A stretch of DNA of 20,985 nucleotides. It comes from a virus. Position numbers and translations under genes: made by a program. The notes beneath the pieces were generated by a model that did not search any database, was not told the origin of the DNA, and saw nothing but the letters and a program-made list of their open reading frames with translations. The stretch's first letter is position 1. Each line of letters begins with the position of its first letter. The DNA lies in IMG/VR virus record IMGVR_UViG_3300034093_001684, positions 1 to 20,985 of that record, one strand, 5' to 3'. This document shows, one piece after another, positions 14,125 to 20,540 of this stretch.

Positions 14125-15842
14125 TAGATTTTCTAACAGTTCGTTTTAAAAACTTTGGTTCATTTGGTAATAATTTTTCTGAGATCAAACTCGATAATTA
14201 TAAGACCACATTAGTTACTGGCACCAACGGAAATGGTAAGTCTTTTGCTCTATTAGACTCTCTGTGTTTTGGTTTGTTTGGTAAGCCATTCAGACCAATT
14301 AATATTCCACAACTAGTTAATACAGTTAATGCCAAGCAGTGTGTTGTCGAAATTGAATTTAAGAAGTCTAACTGCCATTTCCTAGTTCGCCGTGGTCTTG
14401 CACCCAAACTCTTTGAGATTTATAAAGATGGAGAGATGCTTGACCAGAATGCCAAGACTAAAGATTACCAAGAGATGTTTGAAGAAAATATTCTTGGATT
14501 TGACTACGCAGCATTCAAGCAGGTAGTTATTCTTGGTAAGTCTAATTTTGTTCCTTTCATGCAATTGACTCCCGCTGAACGACGAAAGATTATTGAAGGT
14601 CTGCTCAACCTTGATATTCTTGCTGATATGAATCTGTATGTTAAAGGACAACTATCAAGTCTTAAACTGTCTCTTGGTGAACAAGAAAGTTTATTAAAGA
14701 TTATTCATGAAAAAATTAAGTCTCAAAAAGAAGTATTAGAAACAATCCAAACTACCGCAGTCGAAGAGATAAAGGCTATTGAAACCTCTATTCAAGATTA
14801 CACAACTAAAATTGCAGATGATAATGTACTTCAGGCAAAGCATGAAAAGAATTTGAAAGATGTATCTGCTAAACTTTCTAAGAAGTTAACAAGCTTAAGT
14901 GCTTTAAAAGATGTTCCTGCAATGTTAACCAAGGCAGAAGTTTTAGAAAATAGTTTAGTTGAAGAAATTGCATCGTTAAAAGAAAATGCATTATGTAAGT
15001 GCTGTGGTCAGAATCTACCAAAGTTTCAAAAAGAAAAACATATTCAAGATAAAGAATCTAAGTTGGAAGATTGCCGTAAAGCAATTGTTATTGCCACAAA
15101 GAAAAATGCAGAACTTTTAGAACTTCAAACGGAAGTAGAAGAACTAAAGACACTCAAACTAAAACACCAATCCGACAATAATGATATATCATACCAGATT
15201 ATCAGTAACCAATCTTCTCTTAGTTTTATGAACAAAGAAAAGAATAAAAAATTGGTAAATGAAAATGAGAATACATTATTGCAAAAAATCAAAGATGCAG
15301 AATTAGAAAAGGAAAGTGCTACTAGTCAATTGGACGCACTAATTACAAAACAAATACACCATGATATTGTCTATGATATACTCAAAGATGGCGGTCTTAA
15401 AAGCCGGATTATTGCACATTATGTTCCCATCATCAATGGACTCGTTAACAAGTTCCTCGGAAAACTTAATCTCTATGTTGACTTCACCATCGACGAAGAG
15501 TTCAAGGAAACAATCAAATCACGATACCGAGATGCATTCTCCTACTCTTCCTTCTCAGAAGGTGAGAAACAACGAATTGATTTGGCAATCCTTTTAACTT
15601 GGCGTGAAGTTGCACGAATGAAAAATAGTCTTAATTGCAACCTATTGATCTTTGATGAGATTCTTGATTCATCTCTAGATGCTGCTGGTACTGAAGCCTT
15701 TATGAAAATTTTGAATAAGATGACAAACAAATGCTCTATCTATATCATTAGTCATAAGGCTGATCAGTTGGTAGATAAATTTGACCAAAGTATGCAATTT
15801 GAAAAGAAAAATAATTTTTCAAAGATAAAAACAAATATCTAA
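14121..15842 (+). CDS. 46: gp46 recombination nuclease ATPase subunit (Rad50/SbcC-like)
   Basis: gp46 is the SMC-like ATPase partner of gp47. It is 573 aa against 560 in T4. Walker A is 'GTNGNGKS' (34-41). A coiled coil on each side flanks the zinc hook Cys292-x-x-Cys295, with an extra Cys294 inside it ('CKCC'). The ABC signature is 'FSEGEKQR' (478-485), Walker B 'LLIFDE' (508-513), and the switch His lies in 'ISHKAD' (543-548). The start is TTG 14121, inferred from the 4-bp TTGA overlap with gp47 and an AGGATGAAG Shine-Dalgarno region just upstream. The coiled coil is short, as in phage Rad50 relatives. The stop codon lies inside the CTAAATA motif at 15839. Confidence 0.95.
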   Translation: MIDFLTVRFKNFGSFGNNFSEIKLDNYKTTLVTGTNGNGKSFALLDSLCFGLFGKPFRPINIPQLVNTVNAKQCVVEIEFKKSNCHFLVRRGLAPKLFEIYKDGEMLDQNAKTKDYQEMFEENILGFDYAAFKQVVILGKSNFVPFMQLTPAERRKIIEGLLNLDILADMNLYVKGQLSSLKLSLGEQESLLKIIHEKIKSQKEVLETIQTTAVEEIKAIETSIQDYTTKIADDNVLQAKHEKNLKDVSAKLSKKLTSLSALKDVPAMLTKAEVLENSLVEEIASLKENALCKCCGQNLPKFQKEKHIQDKESKLEDCRKAIVIATKKNAELLELQTEVEELKTLKLKHQSDNNDISYQIISNQSSLSFMNKEKNKKLVNENENTLLQKIKDAELEKESATSQLDALITKQIHHDIVYDILKDGGLKSRIIAHYVPIINGLVNKFLGKLNLYVDFTIDEEFKETIKSRYRDAFSYSSFSEGEKQRIDLAILLTWREVARMKNSLNCNLLIFDEILDSSLDAAGTEAFMKILNKMTNKCSIYIISHKADQLVDKFDQSMQFEKKNNFSKIKTNI

Positions 15843-15845
15843 ATA
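15839..15845 (+). promoter_or_regulatory. CTAAATA late-type promoter for the 113-aa virion-like gene
   Basis: CTAAATA is followed by five T residues and then the ATG at 15851. With T4 late spacing (+1 about six bases after the element), transcription would start on the ATG itself. It overlaps the gp46 stop codon. A late promoter here would let a structural gene inside the replication operon be expressed at the proper time. Confidence 0.5.
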
Positions 15846-15850
15846 TTTTT

Positions 15851-16192
15851 ATGAGTGCTAAAAAGCCTACAGTGACTTTGAGTGTTGAAAAGATTGAAAC
15901 CAATCCCACTGCAGCTGCTCCATATACAACTAAAAGTGTTAATGGATCTACTGTAACCTATAATAGGGGTGAAACTGTTACAAGTCAAGGTCGTTTGTAT
16001 AAATGTTTAAAGACAACAACTCAAAGTCCTTTACAAAATAAATTAAATTGGTCTTTTACCGGTACAACAGAAATATATAAAAATTCTATACCACCTATAA
16101 AACCATTAGAAAATCAATTATGGTTGGCTGATACAGGTGTCTTGTATACTTGGTATAAAGATGTTAATGGATTTCAGTGGGTTCAGATTTGA
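15851..16192 (+). CDS. Probable virion adhesin-like protein
   Basis: A 113-aa protein of unknown function that does not look like a replication protein. Residues 37-68 ('YNRGETVTSQGRLYKCLK', then 'SPLQNKLNW') resemble the small carbohydrate-binding modules of CBM5/12 type (Y-x-x-G-x-x-V-x-x-x-G-x-x-Y...P...W). The C-terminal 'NQLWLADTGVLYTWYKD' and 'FQWVQI' (88-113) follow a pattern common in phage tail-fibre and neck proteins (LW-D-x-x-G-x-x-Y-x-x-Y-x-D...QWV). There is no signal peptide. No Shine-Dalgarno site is evident; a CTAAATA motif lies five bases before the ATG. I infer a late, virion-associated, glycan-binding protein; the molecular role is unproven. Confidence 0.6.
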   Translation: MSAKKPTVTLSVEKIETNPTAAAPYTTKSVNGSTVTYNRGETVTSQGRLYKCLKTTTQSPLQNKLNWSFTGTTEIYKNSIPPIKPLENQLWLADTGVLYTWYKDVNGFQWVQI

Positions 16193-16216
16193 CTATTCAA
16201 ATACAGGAGATATAAT
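16189..16216 (+). promoter_or_regulatory. Sigma70-like promoter for the 50-aa basic protein (predicted leaderless)
   Basis: TTGACT (16189-16194), a 16-bp spacer and a perfect TATAAT (16211-16216) are followed after exactly six bases by ATG 16223. The -35 overlaps the stop of the preceding gene. AGGAGA lies in the spacer (16205-16210) and AAGG between the -10 and the ATG; neither would be in the transcript if +1 falls on the ATG. Read-through mRNA from upstream could use them. Confidence 0.65.
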
Positions 16217-16222
16217 AAGGTT

Positions 16223-16375
16223 ATGAACGAGGAAAGTTTTCAGAAGTTTAGTAATCGGGGCAAGAACAAGCCATCAGGACTAGGCAAGAAACAACAGAAG
16301 AGAAGTAAGCGTGGAGATCGCCACGAACAGAAGCAGCAACTTAACGATAGCGTTTATCGTAAAGAACGTGACTAA
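16223..16375 (+). CDS. Small highly basic protein, unknown function
   Basis: This short gene encodes 50 aa, beginning MNEESFQKFSNRG and ending SVYRKERD. It is rich in Lys, Arg and Gln, with a central block 'GLGKKQQKRSKRGD', and has no hydrophobic segment, so a nucleic-acid-binding or polymerase-associated role is plausible but only inferred. It occupies the position between 46 and 45 where T4 carries rpbA and 45.2, but I see no sequence match to either. It has its own strong promoter with +1 predicted on the ATG. A clean stop follows, and gp45 starts 20 bases downstream. The strong promoter and conserved-operon position argue that it is a real gene. Confidence 0.7.
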   Translation: MNEESFQKFSNRGKNKPSGLGKKQQKRSKRGDRHEQKQQLNDSVYRKERD

Positions 16376-16394
16376 TTTTTAGAAAGATTTATAT

Positions 16395-17066
16395 ATGGAA
16401 ACTGTGACAAAAATGCGTCTATCAAAAGACACCTATAACATTCTCAAGAATTTTGCATCAATCAATTCAAATATTCTTATTTCACCAGGAAACGTCCTAA
16501 AGACTATTTCTCCTGGTAAGAATATTTACGTTGAGTCTACTATATCAGAAGACTTTGATGTTGATGTTCCTATTTGGGATTTGAACAAGTTTTTGGGTAT
16601 TGTAAGTATGTTCTCAAACCCCGATTTAGAGTTCTACGATACTCATGTAGTGATTTCTAATGGTAGGTCGAGTGTTACATACTATTACTCTGAACCAAGT
16701 CTTCTGACAGTTCCTACTAGAGAATTGAAGATGCCAAAGACAACCATTAAGTTTGATCTTGATGAAAAGGATCTAAATGAAATTTTGAAGGCAGCAAGTA
16801 TTCTACAGGTAAGTGATCTTCGTATGATTGGTGGAGATGGTTCTTTCCGTATTATGGTTGACGATTCTAGCCAGAGTACTACCAATAGTTTTGAGATTGT
16901 TTTGGATGAGAACTATACTGGTAAAGATTTTGAGGGGACTTTGAATGTATCAGAGATTAAGTTTATTCCCGGTTCGTACACTGTGGAATTGAGTGATACC
17001 ATTATCTCTAAATTTACTCATAAGAGTCTGCAACTTGCCTACTACATCGCTATCAAGCGGGGTTAA
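16395..17066 (+). CDS. 45: gp45 sliding clamp
   Basis: gp45 forms the trimeric ring that holds the phage polymerase on DNA and, in T4, also activates late transcription with gp55 and gp33. The 223-aa length matches T4 (228). 'MRLSKDTYNILKNFASINSN' (residues 7-26) is nearly the T4 N-terminus (MKLSKDTTALLKNFATINSG), and 'DFDVDVPIWDLNKFLGIVSM' matches T4 'DFDVAIYDLNGFLGILSL'. ATG 16395 is used here; ATG 16413 would begin exactly where T4 gp45 does and cannot be excluded. No good Shine-Dalgarno site precedes either. It is followed two bases later by gp44. Confidence 0.95.
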   Translation: METVTKMRLSKDTYNILKNFASINSNILISPGNVLKTISPGKNIYVESTISEDFDVDVPIWDLNKFLGIVSMFSNPDLEFYDTHVVISNGRSSVTYYYSEPSLLTVPTRELKMPKTTIKFDLDEKDLNEILKAASILQVSDLRMIGGDGSFRIMVDDSSQSTTNSFEIVLDENYTGKDFEGTLNVSEIKFIPGSYTVELSDTIISKFTHKSLQLAYYIAIKRG

Positions 17067-17068
17067 TT

Positions 17069-18013
17069 GTGTCTGACATTAATAGTTTGCTCTGGGTTGA
17101 AAAATATAGACCTAAGTCTTTATCCGATTGTATTCTTCCTATTGATCTTACCACCATTTTTAATGGTATGATCAAGGAAGGCACAATTCCAAATATGATG
17201 CTCTATGGCAAGGCGGGTACGGGAAAGACAACCGTAGCCCGTGCTCTTGCCAATGACATCGGTGCTGAAAGTATTATTATTAACTGTTCTGAAGAGAACG
17301 GTATTGATACATTGCGGACGAAGATTCGTAATTACGCCTCAACGGTTTCCCTAAGTGGAAATCTCAAGGTTGTAATTTTGGATGAGTTTGATTATGCTAA
17401 TGCACAATCAATTCAACCTGCTCTTCGTGGAGCCATTGAAGAATTTGCAAAGAACTGCAGATTCATCATGACTTGCAATTACAAAAATCGTATCATTGAA
17501 CCTCTGCACTCTCGTTGCACCGGTATTGATTTTACAGTTCCTACGTCCGAAAAGGCTGCAGTTGCATCTGCAATGATGAAGCGTGTGGAATATATTCTTA
17601 CACAAGAGAAGATTCCATATGAGAAGACAGTAATTGTCAATCTTGTCAAGAAGCATTTTCCCGATCTTCGTCGTATTATCAATGAACTACAGAGATATGC
17701 CTCTGCAGGTAGTATTGATATTGGAGTTCTTGGTCAAGGTAGCAGTGAATCCTACAAGGAACTTCTAGGATTTATGAAGAACAAGGACTTTGTATCCTGC
17801 CGTAAGTGGGTGGTGCAAAATCTAGATCTTAATACATCAGATTTTTATAAGCGTTTATATACAGAACTATATACATCTCTTAAAAATCCTTCTATACCAC
17901 AGGCTATTCTGATTATTGCTGAATACCAATATAAGTCTGCATTTGCAGCAGACCAAGAAATTAATACGATGGCATTAATTGTTCAACTTATGATGGACTG
18001 TGAGTTTAACTGA
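17069..18013 (+). CDS. 44: gp44 clamp loader ATPase subunit
   Basis: gp44 is the AAA+ ATPase (four copies with one gp62) that opens and loads the gp45 clamp at primer ends. It is 314 aa against 319 in T4. Visible motifs: 'WVEKYRPKSLSDCI' near the N-terminus, Walker A 'GKAGTGKTT' (47-55), Walker B 'VVILDE' (101-106), sensor 1 'TCNYK' (135-139) and the arginine-finger SRC motif (148-150). The start is GTG 17069, preceded by a GGGG run about ten bases upstream. The last base of its TGA is the first base of the gp62 ATG, so the two subunits are translationally coupled. Confidence 0.95.
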   Translation: MSDINSLLWVEKYRPKSLSDCILPIDLTTIFNGMIKEGTIPNMMLYGKAGTGKTTVARALANDIGAESIIINCSEENGIDTLRTKIRNYASTVSLSGNLKVVILDEFDYANAQSIQPALRGAIEEFAKNCRFIMTCNYKNRIIEPLHSRCTGIDFTVPTSEKAAVASAMMKRVEYILTQEKIPYEKTVIVNLVKKHFPDLRRIINELQRYASAGSIDIGVLGQGSSESYKELLGFMKNKDFVSCRKWVVQNLDLNTSDFYKRLYTELYTSLKNPSIPQAILIIAEYQYKSAFAADQEINTMALIVQLMMDCEFN

Positions 18014-18393
18014 TGCAACTAAAAGATTTTCTATCTAGTATAAACCATGACAAGAAGCCTCTACTTGATACAGATGAGGGTGCAGTCAAGGCATATACAC
18101 CGTTTGTAGTCAATCGGTGTTTGTCTTATTTTGCAGATACCTTATTTCATGCTAACGAGATGAATTGTTCTCCTTGGCTAGACAATAAGAGCCAGTTTGA
18201 TTTTTATAGACTTGCTGTGCGTAAAAAGAAGCGGTTTTCTCCTTGGTTACGTAAAGATACTGAAGAGAATGTAACTCTTATAAAGCAGGTATATGGTTAC
18301 ACAGAATCCAAGGCTAGGGAAGTACTAAATATACTGAGTACTGAGGATTTGCAGGCAATACGCAAATCCCTTGATACTGGTGGTGTGAGGTAA
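18013..18393 (+). CDS. 62: gp62 clamp loader small subunit (short marine-phage type)
   Basis: gp62 is the non-ATPase subunit of the clamp loader. At 126 aa it is clearly shorter than T4 gp62 (187 aa), and similarity to T4 is not obvious by eye. The assignment rests on position (directly after gp44, one-base TGATG overlap, before regA) and on resemblance to the short gp62 proteins of marine T4-like phages as I recall them: an N-terminal 'LKDFLSSIN', 'FVVNRCLSYFADTLFHANEMN' split over a helix, 'KKKRFSPWLRK' and the C-terminal 'GYTESKAREVL'. It lacks enzymatic motifs, as expected. Confidence 0.8.
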   Translation: MQLKDFLSSINHDKKPLLDTDEGAVKAYTPFVVNRCLSYFADTLFHANEMNCSPWLDNKSQFDFYRLAVRKKKRFSPWLRKDTEENVTLIKQVYGYTESKAREVLNILSTEDLQAIRKSLDTGGVR

Positions 18394-18410
18394 TTTAGTA
18401 AGGATTTGTT

Positions 18411-18836
18411 ATGTCTGATCTATCTGATAAAACATTTAAAAATATTGGTATTCATATTAATCTTTTGGATGAAGAGGATTTCATGGTTATACGTGAAACT
18501 CTTTCTCGCATTGGTGTTTCTCCAAAAGGAAAAAATGTCCTATATCAATCATGTCATCTAATTCATAAAGATGACGTTTATATTATTGCACACTTCAAAG
18601 AACTATTTGCTCTAGATGATCTTCCATCTAATGTATCTGAAGAAGATTTACAAAGGCGAAATGCTATTGTTAAATTACTTGAAGAATGGGAACTTCTTGA
18701 AGTAGTTGATAAAGATAAACTTAAAGATTGTATGCCAATTAATGGGTTAAAAGTAATAAAACATACAGAAAAGCAAAATTGGGAATTGGTTCCTAAATTT
18801 AATACCGGATCACTACGTAAATTTTTTAATTCATAA
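18411..18836 (+). CDS. regA: RegA translational repressor
   Basis: RegA is an RNA-binding protein that represses translation of early phage mRNAs, in T4 including those of 44, 45 and regA itself. The 141-aa sequence aligns well with T4 RegA (122 aa): 'VIRETLSRIGVS' with KVKETLTRMGIA, 'VLYQSCHLIHKD' with VLYQSCHILQKK, 'YIIAHFKELFALD' with YIVHFKEMLRMD, and 'NWELVPKFNTGS' with EWKLVPKYTIGN. The extra length is a longer N-terminus and a C-terminal 'LRKFFNS' tail. AAGGA lies about eight bases before the ATG, so it is conventionally initiated. In T4, gene 43 follows; here a glycosyltransferase does. Confidence 0.95.
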   Translation: MSDLSDKTFKNIGIHINLLDEEDFMVIRETLSRIGVSPKGKNVLYQSCHLIHKDDVYIIAHFKELFALDDLPSNVSEEDLQRRNAIVKLLEEWELLEVVDKDKLKDCMPINGLKVIKHTEKQNWELVPKFNTGSLRKFFNS

Positions 18837-18844
18837 GGATGACT

Positions 18845-20062
18845 ATGTATAATTTGACACTATCTATGATCGTTAAGGACGAAGCACCAAATATCGAAAG
18901 ATGCTTGGCTTCATGCGCACCATTTATTAATTATTATGTTATTTGTGATACAGGTTCAACTGATAACACAAAGGAAATAATTAAGAAGTTCTTTGATGAA
19001 AAGGGAATTCCTGGTGAAATTTTAGACCATGAATGGTCTGATTTCGGAACCAATAGATCAAAGGCATTAGAAGCCTGCATGGGTAAAACCAAATGGGTTA
19101 TGATGATTGATGCTGATGATTTTCTTGTTGGAGAATTACCTGTAGCCTCCTTTGATGATGAATTGGATGGTTATGTCGTACAGATTAAACGAGGCGAGTT
19201 TCAGTGGCTTCGTGCACAAGTTTTCAATGTTGCAAGAAAGAAGTGGTGGTATGAAGAACCGTTGCATGAATATGCAATGTGTGAACAGCCCATGAACGTT
19301 AAAAAGCTTGAAGGTAATTATGGATGGGAAGTTCGTACTGAAGGCTGTCGTTCACGAGCCGTTGCCAATGACATTGAGAAGTATACTAAAGATTATCATA
19401 TTCTTAAGTCATACCTTGAAACAGATCCAAATCAGCCACGTAAGCAATTTTATGCAGCACAGTCAGCATTTGATGCCCGAATGTATGATATTGCAGAAGC
19501 AGAATACATGGCAAGAATTAAACTTGAATCTTGGCACGAAGAAGTGTTCTTCTCATGGATGCGAGTAGGAATGTGTCGTGAATTCCAAGGAAAACCTGTA
19601 AATGAAATTGCAGATGCATTTATGATGGCATTTGAAATTGCTCCCAATAGAGTAGAACCGCTATACCATCTTTCCTGTATCTATCGAAAGTACAACAGAC
19701 CAAGAAATGCATTCTTAGTGGCTTCATTGGGTCTAAGCATTCCTCTTCCAGAAAATGATATTCTGTTTGTTGATAAGGCAAATTATGCATGGGGAATTTT
19801 TGATGAAATTGCCACAACTGCATATTATACTGGTAGACCAGAAATTGGTATCGCAACCTGTGAAAAATTGCTAAAGGAACCCCATCTTCCTCAGGAACAC
19901 AGAGAAAGAATTGCCAATAATTATAAAATTTATGGGCAAGGTATGCAAAAGATGCAAGAAGCTCTTGCTAATCAGAACAAACAATGGGCAGAAAAAGTAA
20001 GTAAAGCAACCAATCAAACAACTTTAGTTATGGATCCCAAAGCGGCTACAGTTAAACTCTGA
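18845..20062 (+). CDS. Family 2 glycosyltransferase with C-terminal TPR-like helices
   Basis: A 405-aa protein. Residues 1 to about 170 form a GT2 domain: 'LSMIVKDEAPNIERCL' (6-21), 'CDTGSTDNT' (34-42), 'WVMMIDADDF' (84-93, the DxD) and 'WWYEEPLHEY', a segment common in this subfamily. The remaining C-terminal half is a run of helical hairpins with TPR-like spacing ('FYAAQSAFDARMYDIAEAEY', 'PLYHLSCIYRKYNR'), probably for binding a protein acceptor. I chose ATG 18845, which has AAGGA at 18835-18839 five bases upstream, over ATG 18839, which has none. It directly follows regA. The organisation suggests glycosylation of a phage or host protein, but the target is unknown. Confidence 0.85.
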   Translation: MYNLTLSMIVKDEAPNIERCLASCAPFINYYVICDTGSTDNTKEIIKKFFDEKGIPGEILDHEWSDFGTNRSKALEACMGKTKWVMMIDADDFLVGELPVASFDDELDGYVVQIKRGEFQWLRAQVFNVARKKWWYEEPLHEYAMCEQPMNVKKLEGNYGWEVRTEGCRSRAVANDIEKYTKDYHILKSYLETDPNQPRKQFYAAQSAFDARMYDIAEAEYMARIKLESWHEEVFFSWMRVGMCREFQGKPVNEIADAFMMAFEIAPNRVEPLYHLSCIYRKYNRPRNAFLVASLGLSIPLPENDILFVDKANYAWGIFDEIATTAYYTGRPEIGIATCEKLLKEPHLPQEHRERIANNYKIYGQGMQKMQEALANQNKQWAEKVSKATNQTTLVMDPKAATVKL

Positions 20063-20077
20063 TAATCTTCAAAGCTT

Positions 20078-20084
20078 CTAAATA
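20078..20084 (+). promoter_or_regulatory. CTAAATA late-type promoter for the virion gene pair
   Basis: CTAAATA sits 57 bases before the ATG of the gene at 20141. By T4 late spacing, +1 falls near 20090, giving an mRNA that starts with a hairpin-containing leader and then a GGAG site. The location between a glycosyltransferase and virion-like genes fits a late promoter. Confidence 0.5.
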
Positions 20085-20086
20085 TA

Positions 20087-20134
20087 GGAGAATCTATAAT
20101 AGCCTTTAATAGGGCTATTATTCTTTGGAGAATC
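20087..20134 (+). repeat. Direct repeat GGAGAATC flanking a hairpin
   Basis: GGAGAATC occurs at 20087-20094 and again at 20127-20134. The second copy is correctly placed to serve as the Shine-Dalgarno site for ATG 20141. The two copies bracket the stem-loop at 20096-20121. Confidence 0.6.
20096..20126 (+). terminator. Stem-loop with T-rich tail: terminator or leader hairpin
   Basis: ATAATAGCC (20096-20104) pairs perfectly with GGCTATTAT (20113-20121) around an 8-base loop, followed by TCTTT. It could terminate transcription from the regA/glycosyltransferase operon. Because it lies downstream of the putative late promoter, it may instead be a structured 5' leader of the gene at 20141. The T tract is short and interrupted, so termination would be inefficient. 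Confidence 0.5.
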
Positions 20135-20140
20135 CTATTA

Positions 20141-20539
20141 ATGTCAGATAATTTTAATCCAGTTGTTGTCAAAGGCGATACCCTAACATGGGTAATGAAT
20201 CTTTCTAATGCAGCGGGAACAACCTTTGATTTGGGTGGATCTACCTTATCGATGCAAGTTAGAAAAAGTTACCACCCAAGTGGTCTTTTAGTATCATATG
20301 TACTGGGAGTTCCTGTTGGTTCGTCAGTCATTCCTGTAGATGGAGTTACTGGTGGGTTAGCAGCAAGTGCTACAGGTGGATTAGTTTATATTACAATCGG
20401 ATCTCAATATACTAAAAGTTTTTCAGAATATACTCCCTCCTTCTATGATATGCAACTTCAATATCCAAATAATGGTGGTATAATAACTCTATTACGAGGA
20501 AAAATTGAAACTCTTCCTGATGTAACTGCAAATTCCTAA
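20141..20539 (+). CDS. Probable virion (tail/baseplate accessory) protein
   Basis: A 132-aa beta-rich protein. 'VVVKGDTLTWVMNL' (8-21), then 'GGSTLSMQVRKSYH' (32-45), is a pattern common in small phage structural proteins with an Ig-like or BppU-N-like fold (KGD-T...L-G...M-Q-V-R-K). The end, 'YDMQLQYP...ITLLRGKIETLPDVT', completes the same pattern, in which the last strands carry a G-x-I/V-x-V. There is no enzymatic motif or signal peptide. GGAG lies ten bases before the ATG. It is followed after one base by a collagen-like fibre gene, consistent with a tail or fibre module. The family assignment is by pattern only. Confidence 0.65.
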   Translation: MSDNFNPVVVKGDTLTWVMNLSNAAGTTFDLGGSTLSMQVRKSYHPSGLLVSYVLGVPVGSSVIPVDGVTGGLAASATGGLVYITIGSQYTKSFSEYTPSFYDMQLQYPNNGGIITLLRGKIETLPDVTANS

Positions 20540-20540
20540 T

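Noticed and set aside
17408-17682. Minus-strand open frames inside gp44
   Set aside because: These are shadows of the AAA+ ATPase gene with no Shine-Dalgarno site, promoter or recognisable product.
18323-18349. CTAAATA flanked by AGTACT repeats inside gp62
   Set aside because: It lies in coding sequence with no start codon in a useful position; likely chance.
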